Position numbers and translations under genes: made by a program. Positions 1 through 6,430 of a stretch of DNA of 9,028 nt are shown here, one piece after another; within the stretch, counting starts at the first letter, position 1, and every line of letters starts with the position of its first letter. The notes beneath the pieces are model-generated. The model did not search any database, was not told where the DNA came from, and saw nothing but the letters and a program-made list of their open reading frames with translations. Source of the DNA: Burkholderiaceae bacterium (GTDB lineage Bacteria > Pseudomonadota > Gammaproteobacteria > Burkholderiales > Burkholderiaceae); assembly GCA_025458735.1 (NCBI GenBank), contig JALORV010000133.1, positions 1-9,028 of the forward strand, given 5' to 3'.

Positions 1-1
1 A

Positions 2-391
2 CTGGCGACGCAGGACCGCTTCGCGCGCGCGATGGGAGTCAGCTTCGTCGAGGGCGGGCCGGGCCACGCCACGGTGGCGATGACCGTCAGCGAGCAGCAT
101 TTGAATTTCAACGGCACCTGCCACGGCGGCGCGATCTTCGCGCTCGCCGACGCCGCCTTCGGCCTGGCCTCGAATTCGCACGGCGTCATCGCCGCCGGCA
201 TCGACGCCCACATCACCTACCAGGCCGCGGCCGGACTCGACGACCGGTTGACCGCCGCCGCAACCGAGGTCTCGCGCTCGCGCAAGCTCGCGGTCTATCG
301 CATCGACGTCGCACGCGCCGACGGCACGATGATTTCCAGCTTCACCGGCACCGTGTACGTCACCGCCCGGCACCACGAGCCGGCCGGCTGA
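2..391 (+). CDS. paaI: PaaI-family acyl-CoA thioesterase (5' end outside window)
   Basis: Hotdog-fold thioesterase, expected to hydrolyse (hydroxy)phenylacetyl-CoA or similar aryl/acyl-CoA esters in the cytoplasm. The PaaI signature is visible: N-F-N-G-T-C-H-G-G followed by F-A-L-A-D-A-A-F-G, with HGG at residues 31-33 and the acidic residue D40 counted from the ATG at 32. The preceding G-P-G-H-A-T-V-A-M-T-V strand is also typical of the family. The ATG at 32 is probably not the start. The frame is open to the window edge and its residues there (A-T-Q-D-R-F-A-R-A-M-G-V) match the usual N-terminal helix of PaaI proteins, so the true start lies upstream of base 1. The stop is TGA at 389-391. 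The gene converges on the minus-strand gene ending at 424. No other phenylacetate-pathway gene is visible, so the substrate is inferred from the family only. Confidence 0.85.
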   Translation: MATQDRFARAMGVSFVEGGPGHATVAMTVSEQHLNFNGTCHGGAIFALADAAFGLASNSHGVIAAGIDAHITYQAAAGLDDRLTAAATEVSRSRKLAVYRIDVARADGTMISSFTGTVYVTARHHEPAG

Positions 392-423
392 GGCGCCGCA
401 CTGTCGTCCCGTGTCGCCCGCGG

Positions 424-858
424 TCAGGGGCCTGCTGACCCGCCTGCCGGCACGGCAGCGGCCAGCCGCCGGCCCATCTCCTCGGCCAGCGCCGCCAGCC
501 CGCTCGCGGGCCGGATCATCACCTCGAAGTCGACGATGCGGCCGTCGGTGTCAAAGCGGATCAGGTCGATGCCCTTGAGCTGCTTCTCAGCCACCCGCGC
601 GCGGAACTCCAGCGCCACGTCGAAGCCGTCGCTGCTGGCGAACTGCCGCTCGTAGGCGAAGCCGGAGAACACGCCAAACACCGTGCGCAGGATCAGCGCC
701 ACCGTCGGCGCGCCCTGGTAAGGCTTGAACGCGGCCGGCGAGCGGAAGACGACGTCGGGATGCAGCAGCGCCGGCAGCGCCGCGAGATCGCCGCTGCCGA
801 CGATTCGGTGCCACTCGCGCAGCGCAGCGGCGATTGCTGGGGAGGTCAAGGAGTTCAT
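424..858 (-). CDS. NTF2-like / SnoaL-like small protein
   Basis: A 144-residue protein with the pattern of the NTF2-like (SnoaL/ketosteroid-isomerase-fold) superfamily. It has an N-terminal helix (A-L-R-E-W-H), then L-L-H-P-D-V-V-F-R-S-P (residues 31-41), a G-F-A-Y-E-R-Q-F strand, and a C-terminal sheet with G-I-D-L-I-R-F-D-T-D-G-R-I-V-D-F-E-V-M-I-R-P (97-117). These folds form a cone-shaped pocket and serve as isomerases, dehydratases or ligand-binding proteins, so no reaction can be assigned. The frame stays open upstream to 1125, but the extra 89 residues look non-coding and the domain begins just after the ATG at 858, so I take that start. Upstream of it the ribosome-binding site is weak. 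The stop is TCA (TGA on the minus strand) at 424-426, 32 bases from the end of the thioesterase gene. Confidence 0.82.
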   Translation of the reverse strand: MNSLTSPAIAAALREWHRIVGSGDLAALPALLHPDVVFRSPAAFKPYQGAPTVALILRTVFGVFSGFAYERQFASSDGFDVALEFRARVAEKQLKGIDLIRFDTDGRIVDFEVMIRPASGLAALAEEMGRRLAAAVPAGGSAGP

Positions 859-1574
859 CAAGACTGCAATCTCAACCGGTTGGCATGCTGCCTCAACCGC
901 CTGCCGTCGAACAGCCGGCGTTGCGAATCCCGGAACCGGCGGAGGCGTCCTTCGACTGGTCATTGGACAGCCTTTGCGCCGGTTCGCCGCGAGACGATCC
1001 GTGTCGGTTTCCTGCTGCTTCCCGGCATCCCGAAACGATGATGAGCAAACAGCTGCAAGCGACCCGAAGCCGTCGGCCATGGCGCTCCAATCCGGCGTTA
1101 GGAATCGAATGAAGCTGCCGTTCAAGCTGCGGCAACGATGCGGCTCGATCTAGTCAGATTGGACGGCAACAAGAGTGCGCGAGGATTGCGCCTGCGCCCA
1201 CCCGCGGCCCGCCCCTGTGGGTAGCCGCCAAAGCCGAGCACGATTCCGCCGCTGATCCGCTGCTCCAGTGCGTCCCGGCCTTCGAGTTCGACCAGCGCCT
1301 TAGCTGGTAGCCACCACCGTCACCGTCGCTGCGCACCCGTGTGCGACGCAGGGCCGGCGCGTGCCGGCCTCGCCAGCCTGCCCGCGCGCGGCCACCTTGA
1401 CGTCGGCGCCCGCCCGAAAGTGCCATCAGCAGCGGGCGCTGCAGCCCGTCGCCGCCGAAAATCCACGTTTGAACCGCACCACCAACCCGACCACAATCAG
1501 GTTCGCGCCGTTGCAATGGCTATCCGTCACATGGGGCAGGGCGCGCGTCCGAGGATCGAGCAGCTCAGCAGTGG
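859..1574. other. Gene-poor interval, no convincing gene
   Basis: This stretch lies between the starts/ends of the two minus-strand genes on either side. Several overlapping open frames exist on both strands, but none has a recognisable domain, a good ribosome-binding site or a natural start, as expected by chance in GC-rich DNA. The only stretch with protein-like composition is the plus frame from 1113 to the TAG at 1308-1310. It contains W-V-A-A-K-A-E-H-D and ends in P-A-F-E-F-D-Q-R-L-S-W. It has no ATG and may be a decayed gene end. No terminator with a T-run is visible after the beta-propeller gene that ends at 1575. Confidence 0.5.
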
Positions 1575-2660
1575 CTATCGCGCGATGAGAAGGACCTCGC
1601 CTAGTGCGGTGGCGAATGCCAGTCCGAACGCCGGGATCGGCAGCACGCTCGGGCGCGCGCGCTCCGGCAACCGCAGCCGCTCGACTTCCTTGCCGGTCAG
1701 GCGGTCGAGCACGTGCAGGACATCGTCCATCGCCAGCGCGTACAGCTTTCCCTGCTCGGTCACGAGCTCCGCCATCACCGGCGCCCAGTGGCCGGCGGCC
1801 CCTGTGTAATCGGTGGTGCGGTGCCGCCACCGCAATGCACCGGACGCGACGTCGATCGCGAAGATCCACCCCGTGGGTGACCAGAGATAGGTCGTGTCGC
1901 CGGCGATGTGATGCGAATTGATGAAATTTCCGGCATCGAACGACCAGAGCACCGTTCCGTCGTCGACCGATATGCCGTAGAGCTTCTCGCGGTAGCTGCC
2001 GGCGACCAGGACATGCCCGCTGACGTGAAGCTGGCGGAGGTACTGCCACTCGGCGCTTCGATCGATCACCCACCGCAGCCGGCCGTCGCCGGCCGCCAGC
2101 GCGTAGAGACGCCCGTCACCCGGTCCCGCCAGAACCGTATCGCCGGCAATCGCGGGCGCGTAGCTGGCGAGGGTGCCGACAATTCCGGGAAAGCGCCACA
2201 AGGGTGCTCCCGTCGCGGTGTCGAGCGCCAGGATTTCGTGCCCATCGCCGACATAGGTCCGATCGGCTTGGACCAACGGCGCGCCGGTCTGCATTCGCGC
2301 CACATGGCGCCAATGCCACTGTCCGCCGTCGAGATCCCCGCAGACGATGGCATCGCGCCCGGCGCAGACGACTCGATGACCCGTTGCGCGGGGACGAAAC
2401 ACGGCTCCTTGCGCGAGGCCATGTTCGAGCGTCCAGAGCGGTTGCGGGCGGTCGAGCGATATCGCGCCGAGCGTGCGCTCGCCGGCGAACAGCAGGAGCG
2501 GCCCGGCACGCGATAGCGGCGCCAGTGTGCGATTCCCGGTTCGCCAGCGCTGCAGCGTCGAGCGTGGACGCGCCGTCCCCGTTCCTGCCACGCACTCTGC
2601 CCATGTCACGGCGCATCCGTCGAGCAGCAGCGCCAACGCGGCACGCCGGGTGACGATCAC
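1575..2660 (-). CDS. PQQ-like beta-propeller protein, probably exported
   Basis: A 361-residue protein built of repeated PQQ-type blades (BamB/quinoprotein-like fold). Blade ends visible in order are A-I-S-L-D-..-P-L-W-T-L (67-78), [13 protein letters not shown] (145-157), [11 protein letters not shown] (187-197), [13 protein letters not shown] (229-241), [11 protein letters not shown] (268-278) and [10 protein letters not shown] (317-326). The start is GTG at 2660, which overlaps the TGA of the upstream cytochrome as GTGA and so suggests translational coupling. The frame is open further upstream to 2924, but only as antisense-type shadow within the cytochrome gene. The N-terminus has [14 protein letters not shown], with paired arginines, a hydrophobic run and a near-lipobox L-D-G-C. 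Asp before Gly-Cys is unusual for a lipobox. Real PQQ binding versus a purely structural propeller cannot be told apart. Pairing with a cytochrome suggests a periplasmic redox or sensing role (inference). Confidence 0.83.
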   Translation of the reverse strand: MIVTRRAALALLLDGCAVTWAECVAGTGTARPRSTLQRWRTGNRTLAPLSRAGPLLLFAGERTLGAISLDRPQPLWTLEHGLAQGAVFRPRATGHRVVCAGRDAIVCGDLDGGQWHWRHVARMQTGAPLVQADRTYVGDGHEILALDTATGAPLWRFPGIVGTLASYAPAIAGDTVLAGPGDGRLYALAAGDGRLRWVIDRSAEWQYLRQLHVSGHVLVAGSYREKLYGISVDDGTVLWSFDAGNFINSHHIAGDTTYLWSPTGWIFAIDVASGALRWRHRTTDYTGAAGHWAPVMAELVTEQGKLYALAMDDVLHVLDRLTGKEVERLRLPERARPSVLPIPAFGLAFATALGEVLLIAR

Positions 2661-3562
2661 TTGCAGTTCGCGCCCTGTTTGATCCAGGCGAACAGAATCA
2701 TCGTATTGGGATGATCGCGGTCCTCGGCCGGGCTGATTCCCGGGGGCATGCGGTCCTCCGCCAGGTGTTGCCAGACGCCACTTCCCTCGGGATTGCCGGG
2801 AATGACCACCTCGGTCGCCTTGTCCACGCCCTTGGCCACCGAATCCGCGCCTAGCATGATGCCCCTGTGAGAGCTCATGTCCAATTCGTGAAAACTCGGC
2901 GGTTCCTGGTTGGACATATGGCATGCCGTGCAGGCGGGTGTGTCCGGCGCGAAGGAATTGTTCTTCGCAAAGAGCGGGAGGATGTTTTTCTGGAAATGCG
3001 CGTCGTTTTTCGCGCCATCGGCGATCCAGTCGCGCACCGCGATGTAGTTGGGGCTGTCGGTGGCGACGTTGAACTGCACACCCAGCGGCATGCGGTTGTT
3101 GCGCAGCCTGCGGCCGAGAATCTCCCGCTTCGGATCCTGGCCCGGTTGGAGGAGCCTGCGCCGGGGCTCTTCGGTCGATCCCTCGCGGATGCCGTTACAG
3201 GTCGACAGATCGAGCCCGCGATAGCTCGTGGACGAATCGCTGGAAGAGTGGCAGACGACGCACGCCGGCCCGGCCCCGAACGCGTTCGGCGTCCACATCA
3301 GCGCCTCGACGTACTTATAGGGAATCGGGATGTTCCGCTTCAGAATCAACTCGGTGACGGCGGCATTGCCGCTTTCGAGCGGCAGCTTGCCTTCCCGGAT
3401 GTCCTTGAGCAGTTGCCGGGAAAGGCTGCGGTGTCTGCCGCCTTCCCCCTTCTCGTCGGCTCGTGCCGTCCCGATGTGCGACAACAGGCAAGCGGCGCCG
3501 ACTGCGCAAATGAATGTCGAAAGAATCCGCTTCGTCCGGAACTGCCCCCCGGCTGCGATCAT
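2657..3562 (-). CDS. Exported di-haem c-type cytochrome with duplicated domain
   Basis: A 301-residue protein with a signal peptide: F-R-T-K-R, a hydrophobic stretch [15 protein letters not shown], then a T-A-R-A-D-E cleavage-like site around residues 31-35. Two haem c attachment motifs are present, C-V-V-C-H (101-105) and C-T-A-C-H (211-215), each followed by a candidate distal ligand region N-R-M-P-L-G (Met158) and D-R-M-P-P-G (Met272). The halves look like an internal duplication, since each has CxxCH, then L-D-(L/M)-S-(T/S) and G-I, then R-M-P-x-G. The expected role is periplasmic electron transfer, with the partner unknown. The start chosen is the ATG at 3562, with GGAGG five bases upstream. 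An ATG nine codons earlier (3589) has no such site. It is the first gene of a two-gene operon with the beta-propeller gene, overlapping it by four bases. A candidate FNR/CRP-type box lies about 100 bp upstream. Confidence 0.87.
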   Translation of the reverse strand: MIAAGGQFRTKRILSTFICAVGAACLLSHIGTARADEKGEGGRHRSLSRQLLKDIREGKLPLESGNAAVTELILKRNIPIPYKYVEALMWTPNAFGAGPACVVCHSSSDSSTSYRGLDLSTCNGIREGSTEEPRRRLLQPGQDPKREILGRRLRNNRMPLGVQFNVATDSPNYIAVRDWIADGAKNDAHFQKNILPLFAKNNSFAPDTPACTACHMSNQEPPSFHELDMSSHRGIMLGADSVAKGVDKATEVVIPGNPEGSGVWQHLAEDRMPPGISPAEDRDHPNTMILFAWIKQGANCK

Positions 3563-3602
3563 CGTCTCCTCCCCCTGTGAGTCGGGCAAAATGACTCGGG
3601 CC

Positions 3603-3619
3603 GTTGCCCGTCCGGCAAC
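3603..3619 (-). promoter_or_regulatory. 5' UTR hairpin upstream of the cytochrome gene
   Basis: A perfect 6-bp inverted repeat (GTTGCC and GGCAAC) around a five-base loop lies between the predicted -10 and the cytochrome start, so it would be in the leader RNA if the promoter proposed at 3631-3671 is right. It could modulate translation or RNA stability, or be a second operator. The symmetry is directly visible; function is a guess. Confidence 0.3.
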
Positions 3620-3630
3620 ATCAGGTTCCG

Positions 3631-3671
3631 TTTTTAGGCGCGGATCTTGCCCCCGCGTTGACCGGGGTCAA
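3631..3671 (-). promoter_or_regulatory. Candidate FNR/CRP-family box and -10 for the cytochrome operon
   Basis: TTGACCGGGGTCAA at 3658-3671 is a perfect 14-bp palindrome, TTGAC-N4-GTCAA. It differs from the FNR consensus TTGAT-N4-ATCAA only at the inner base of each half-site. On the minus strand, 21 bases after it, stands TAAAAA (3636-3631), a 4/6 match to TATAAT. That distance is what a class II FNR/CRP promoter needs, with the box centred near -41 and 22 bases expected. The start of transcription would fall near 3624, giving a leader of about 60 bases. Oxygen, nitric oxide or redox control of a cytochrome operon by FNR/DNR/CRP-type regulators is common. The site is inferred from pattern and spacing only. 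Confidence 0.42.
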
Positions 3672-3688
3672 TCGGACTTCACAACGTC

Positions 3689-4136
3689 TTGTTCGCCCGG
3701 CGCTTGCGCGCTCCGCTCGAACGCGAACGCCTTGCGCATGGGCGGGTCTCTCAGTTCGGCCTTTCGTTCGACTTCGGCGACGTGTCGCTGGGCGCGACTT
3801 CCCCCGAGCGGATCGTCACCATCACCAACATCAGCGGCGTGCCGCAGACGGTGAATAAGGCAGGGGGTGGCGCGGGTCTGTTCGGCGGTGTGCAGAACTG
3901 CCAAGGAATCACGCTGGCTCCCGACGACTTCGGCCAGATCTTTCTACGCGTTCACGCCCACCTCGCTGGGCCCAGTAAGCGGAACGACGAAGCTCTCGGT
4001 GAACGCCCAACCGGCGGAATCTTCGTTCTTCGGCATCGGCGCAGGCCCGCTCGCAGCGGTCCAGGAACCTGGCACGCTCGCCCTACTTGGTCTCGGACTC
4101 GCTGGACTAGCCGTATCGCGTCGGCGCAGGGAGTAG
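3689..4136 (+). pseudogene. Frameshifted, 5'-truncated PEP-CTERM protein (choice-of-anchor D-like)
   Basis: In the frame starting at 3689 the region from about 3756 reads F-D-F-G-D-V-S-L-G, then I-V-T-I-T-N-I-S-G-V-P-Q-T-V-N and F-G-G-V-Q-N-C-Q-G-I-T-L-A-P. This is the pattern of the Ig-like ASPM/Hydin-type 'choice-of-anchor D' domain. The natural continuation (Y-A-F-T-P-T-S-L-G-P-V-S-G) lies in the next frame, beginning right after the TTT at 3941-3943. Removing one T restores I-F-Y-A-F-T-P-T. The second frame runs to TAG at 4134-4136 and ends in a textbook PEP-CTERM sorting tail (about 4059-4133): V-Q-E-P-G-T-L-A-L-L, a hydrophobic span, then S-R-R-R-R-E. Such tails are processed by exosortase for surface or exopolymer attachment. 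No signal peptide or good start is found upstream, so the 5' end is probably lost. A hairpin terminator follows. A single-base sequencing error could explain the frameshift but not the missing N-terminus. Confidence 0.72.
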
Positions 4137-4155
4137 TCGGCAACGCCTGACGACC

Positions 4156-4184
4156 AGCCCGGCCATGTGCCGGGCTGCTTGTTT
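4156..4184 (+). terminator. Rho-independent-type terminator after the PEP-CTERM relic
   Basis: AGCCCGG (4156-4162) pairs perfectly with CCGGGCT (4170-4176), extendable by one C-G pair, around a short loop. It is followed by GCTTGTTT, a modest T-rich tract. It begins 19 bases after the TAG of the PEP-CTERM reading frame. Confidence 0.6.
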
Positions 4185-4282
4185 CGTATCGCACATTGCG
4201 TGAGACAAGAAGAGGCGCGCGCGGCCTGTTCGTCGAGCGACCGGTTATGAGCGAATTTCGTTGAGGAGATGACCGGCTCCTT

Positions 4283-4316
4283 ATGGCCGTTATGGAGAGC
4301 TCTCCATAACGGCCAT
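4283..4316. repeat. 34-bp perfect palindrome overlapping the left RIT end
   Basis: Every base from 4283 to 4299 is complementary to its partner from 4316 back to 4300. The inner 30 bp can be read as 11-bp arms (GGCCGTTATGG and CCATAACGGCC) around the 8-bp spacer AGAGCTCT, the geometry of a tyrosine-recombinase core site. Its last seven bases (4310-4316) are the first seven of the left inverted repeat. No equivalent palindrome is found at the right end. Confidence 0.85.
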
Positions 4317-4343
4317 TATGTGCAGGTCTCAGTTATGAACAGT
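4310..4343. repeat. Left terminal inverted repeat of the RIT element
   Basis: A 34-bp sequence starting CGGCCATTATGTGCAGG and ending AACAGT. It is repeated without mismatch in inverted orientation at 7805-7838; the match stops at 4309/7839 and 4344/7804. It contains two TTATG motifs (4316-4320 and 4333-4337), likely recombinase contact sites. Confidence 0.9.
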
Positions 4344-4362
4344 TGTTGTTTGAACCGTGGGC

Positions 4363-4395
4363 GGCGCCGCTCGTGCAGCACGAGTTAGCGGCGCC
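4363..4395. repeat. GC-rich imperfect hairpin downstream of the third recombinase gene
   Basis: GGCGCCGCTCGTGC (4363-4376) is complementary to 4378-4384 plus 4389-4395, with a four-base TTAG bulge (4385-4388). It lies past the stop of the third recombinase gene (minus strand). No T-run follows on that strand, so it is not a standard intrinsic terminator. It may still protect the 3' end of the mRNA or bind recombinase. Confidence 0.45.
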
Positions 4396-4431
4396 CGCGG
4401 TCTTCACATAGCGGCGCCCGCGGTCTTCACA
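4386..4431. repeat. Two exact tandem copies of a 23-bp repeat
   Basis: Bases 4386-4408 and 4409-4431 are identical. Each unit begins TAGCGGCGCC and ends TCTTCACA. The array ends four bases before the stop codon of the third recombinase gene and overlaps one arm of the neighbouring hairpin. It may be a simple slippage duplication or a pair of binding sites. Confidence 0.85.
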
Positions 4432-4434
4432 TAA

Positions 4435-5448
4435 TTACAGCGATTCCAGGAACCGTAGCAGCGAGTCGGGCGCCTTGTAGCGCCGGACGGCGCCGTCGGG
4501 CTCGTGCAGGCGGTCCAGCGCGCGCTGCTTCATTTCCAGGTCGGCCTCGACGTACTGGTGGGTCGTGGTTGGGCTCTCGTGTCCGAGCCACAAGGCGAGG
4601 GTCTCCTCACCGCAGCCGGACTGCAACAGATGCATGGCCGTTGTGTGGCGGATCGTGTGTGGCGAGATACGCCGCTTGGCGAGTTCGGGTCGATTCGTCC
4701 GCGCCGCCTGGACGGCGAGCGCGAGCCGCTGCGTCACGTTGCTGCGGCTCATGGTTCGGCCGTCGCGGTTGGGCAGCAGCGCCGATTCCGGCTGCAGCTG
4801 CGGGTTGCGCCGCAGCCAGGCGCGCAGGTGCCGCACCGTCGACGGCCACAGCGGCACCGTACGTTGCTTGCGGCCCTTGCCGTGCAGCAGCAGGAAGGCC
4901 ACCCCGTCCAGGACCACGTCCGCCACGGTCACGCCGATGATCTCGGAGACGCGGGCGCCGGTGTTGTAGAGCATGCGCAGCAGCAGATGGTCGCGCTGAC
5001 TCGTCCAGGTGCCGTCGGGTCTGCCGATGACGGCCATCATCTCGGCGCGCGTGAGGAATCCGAGCATCGGCCGCTCGAAGCGCTTCATCGGCACGCCCAG
5101 CGCCTGCTCGACGGCGTGCAGCGCGGTCACGTCGCGCCGGCCGGCGAACTTCAGGAACGCGCGCAACGCCGCCAGCCGCGCATTGCGGGTCCTGACCGCG
5201 TTGCCGCGCTCCTGCTCGAGATGATCGAGGAAGGACAGGATCAGCGCCGGCGTGATCTCCGGCAGCGTGATCGCGGTGGGCTGCTTGCGCAGCCGCTCCT
5301 GAGCGAACTGCAGGAACAGCACGAAGGCGTCACGGTAGGCGGTCACGGTACAGGGACTCATCGCGCGCTGCTGCAGCAGGTGCTCGGTAAAGAACGCCTG
5401 CGCCAGTGCGGCGAAGCTCGGCGGGTGGGTCGAGTCGGACTTACGCAT
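4435..5448 (-). CDS. ritC: Tyrosine recombinase, third gene of the RIT trio
   Basis: A 337-residue phage-integrase-family site-specific recombinase. The N-terminal SAM-like core-binding region covers about residues 10-110 (F-F-T-E-H-L-L-Q-Q-R...T-A-Y-R-D-A-F). The catalytic domain shows Arg166 in N-T-G-A-R-V-S-E, Lys191 in L-H-G-K-G-R-K, H264-T-I-R267-H-T-T, His290 in W-L-G-H and the nucleophile Tyr299 (T-T-T-H-Q-Y), nine residues after the His as usual. The set is complete, so it should be active. The start is the ATG at 5448, with GGAGG six bases upstream. The frame is open to 5475, but that earlier start has no such site. The start overlaps the stop of the second gene by eight bases (ATGCGTAA), implying coupled translation. 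It is the last gene of the trio; its tail is followed by the tandem 23-bp repeat. Confidence 0.9.
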   Translation of the reverse strand: MRKSDSTHPPSFAALAQAFFTEHLLQQRAMSPCTVTAYRDAFVLFLQFAQERLRKQPTAITLPEITPALILSFLDHLEQERGNAVRTRNARLAALRAFLKFAGRRDVTALHAVEQALGVPMKRFERPMLGFLTRAEMMAVIGRPDGTWTSQRDHLLLRMLYNTGARVSEIIGVTVADVVLDGVAFLLLHGKGRKQRTVPLWPSTVRHLRAWLRRNPQLQPESALLPNRDGRTMSRSNVTQRLALAVQAARTNRPELAKRRISPHTIRHTTAMHLLQSGCGEETLALWLGHESPTTTHQYVEADLEMKQRALDRLHEPDGAVRRYKAPDSLLRFLESL

Positions 5449-6430
5449 CGCCGTCCTCCTCGCCCGTGTCGTCACACAGATCGACGTAGCGCTCGAAGCG
5501 CTGGCCCACCAGCTGCATCAGTTCGGGCACGCCGGTCAGATACCAGTAGGTGTGGGAGATCTTGGCGTGGCCCATGTAGGTCGACAGCGCCAGCATGCGC
5601 GGATGCACGTCCACGCTCTGTTCATGCCAGCGCCGCAGGCGTTGCACCGCGAAGCTGTGCCGCAGATCGTGGATGCGTGCCGCCCCGTGGCCGCCGCGGG
5701 CAATCCATCCCAGCTGCTGACGTAGTTGGTCGAAGATGCGATGCGCCTGGCGATCTCCCAACGGCTGGCCGAGCCTTCGCCCACGGCTGCCGGTGAAGAA
5801 CGGCAGCTCCGGGGCCGTCGGCACAAACCGCGCCCGCACGCTGCGATAGCGGGCCAGCGCCGCCACCGCGCTCGGGTGCAGCGGTACCAGCCGGGACTTG
5901 CCGAACTTGCCGCGCCGGACGGTCAGCACGCCGGCCTTCAGATCCACATCGGCGTCGCGCAACGCCAGAGCCTCGGAGATGCGCAGCCCGGTGCAAGCGA
6001 TCAGGCCGAACAGTGTCTGCATGACGGCGCCACGTGGACTCAACGGCGGACCGAGGCGCACGGCGGCGTCCAGCAGCGCGGCGATCTCATCGTCGCGGAA
6101 GATGTGGGGCGTCACGCGTCCCGGAACGGGACCGAAGATCGCCTCGTCGGGCACTTCGGTGCCCGGTTCGTACTGCTGCAACCAGCGCATGAAGGGTCGC
6201 AGCATGCGTAGCGCCCGGGCGGCGGTGGCCTGGTCGCCGCGGCCGCCCTTGGCGGTTCGTGCCCAGGAGGCCATCAACTCGGCCGTCAGCGGCCCGCGCT
6301 GACGGCAGGCCTTGACGTAACGCGCGAAGCGCGCCAGCGATTGGCCCATGTGCTTCAGTTCGAACCCGAGGCGGCGCCGCTCGGTGAGGTACTGCTCGAT
6401 CCGGGCCGTCAGAGAGGTGCGCGCGCTCAT
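5441..6430 (-). CDS. ritB: Tyrosine recombinase, second gene of the RIT trio
   Basis: A 329-residue site-specific recombinase of the phage integrase family. The N-terminal DNA-binding part covers about residues 8-95. The catalytic residues are Arg150 in C-T-G-L-R-I-S-E-A, Lys175 in R-R-G-K-F-G-K, H254-D-L-R257-H-S, His288 in Y-M-G-H and Tyr297 in H-T-Y-W-Y. The tail after Tyr297 (L-M-Q-L-V-G-Q-R-F-E-R-Y) is followed by an acidic end (D-D-T-G-E-E-D-G-D-A). The ATG overlaps the first gene's TGA as ATGA, and GGGAG lies six bases upstream. It is distinct from XerC/XerD because it occurs only within the overlapping three-gene set between inverted repeats. The long plus-strand frame across this gene and the next is an antisense shadow. 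Confidence 0.9.
   Translation of the reverse strand: MSARTSLTARIEQYLTERRRLGFELKHMGQSLARFARYVKACRQRGPLTAELMASWARTAKGGRGDQATAARALRMLRPFMRWLQQYEPGTEVPDEAIFGPVPGRVTPHIFRDDEIAALLDAAVRLGPPLSPRGAVMQTLFGLIACTGLRISEALALRDADVDLKAGVLTVRRGKFGKSRLVPLHPSAVAALARYRSVRARFVPTAPELPFFTGSRGRRLGQPLGDRQAHRIFDQLRQQLGWIARGGHGAARIHDLRHSFAVQRLRRWHEQSVDVHPRMLALSTYMGHAKISHTYWYLTGVPELMQLVGQRFERYVDLCDDTGEEDGDA

Noticed and set aside
422..440. Inverted repeat GGTCAG/CTGACC between the convergent thioesterase and NTF2-like genes
   Set aside because: It overlaps the stop codon of the NTF2-like gene and has no T-run on either side, so I do not call it a terminator.
725..1153. Plus-strand open frame of 142 codons
   Set aside because: It overlaps the NTF2-like gene antisense and has no recognisable domain or ribosome-binding site.
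2867..3580. 237-codon plus-strand open frame
   Set aside because: It lies antisense to the di-haem cytochrome, whose haem motifs and signal peptide prove the minus strand is coding.
4386..4431. CRISPR array
   Set aside because: Only two units, directly adjacent with no spacers, so it is a tandem duplication.
4504..5796. 430-codon plus-strand open frame
   Set aside because: It lies antisense to two well-supported recombinase genes, has low-complexity Arg/Ala/Gly-rich content and no domain; a GC-rich shadow frame.
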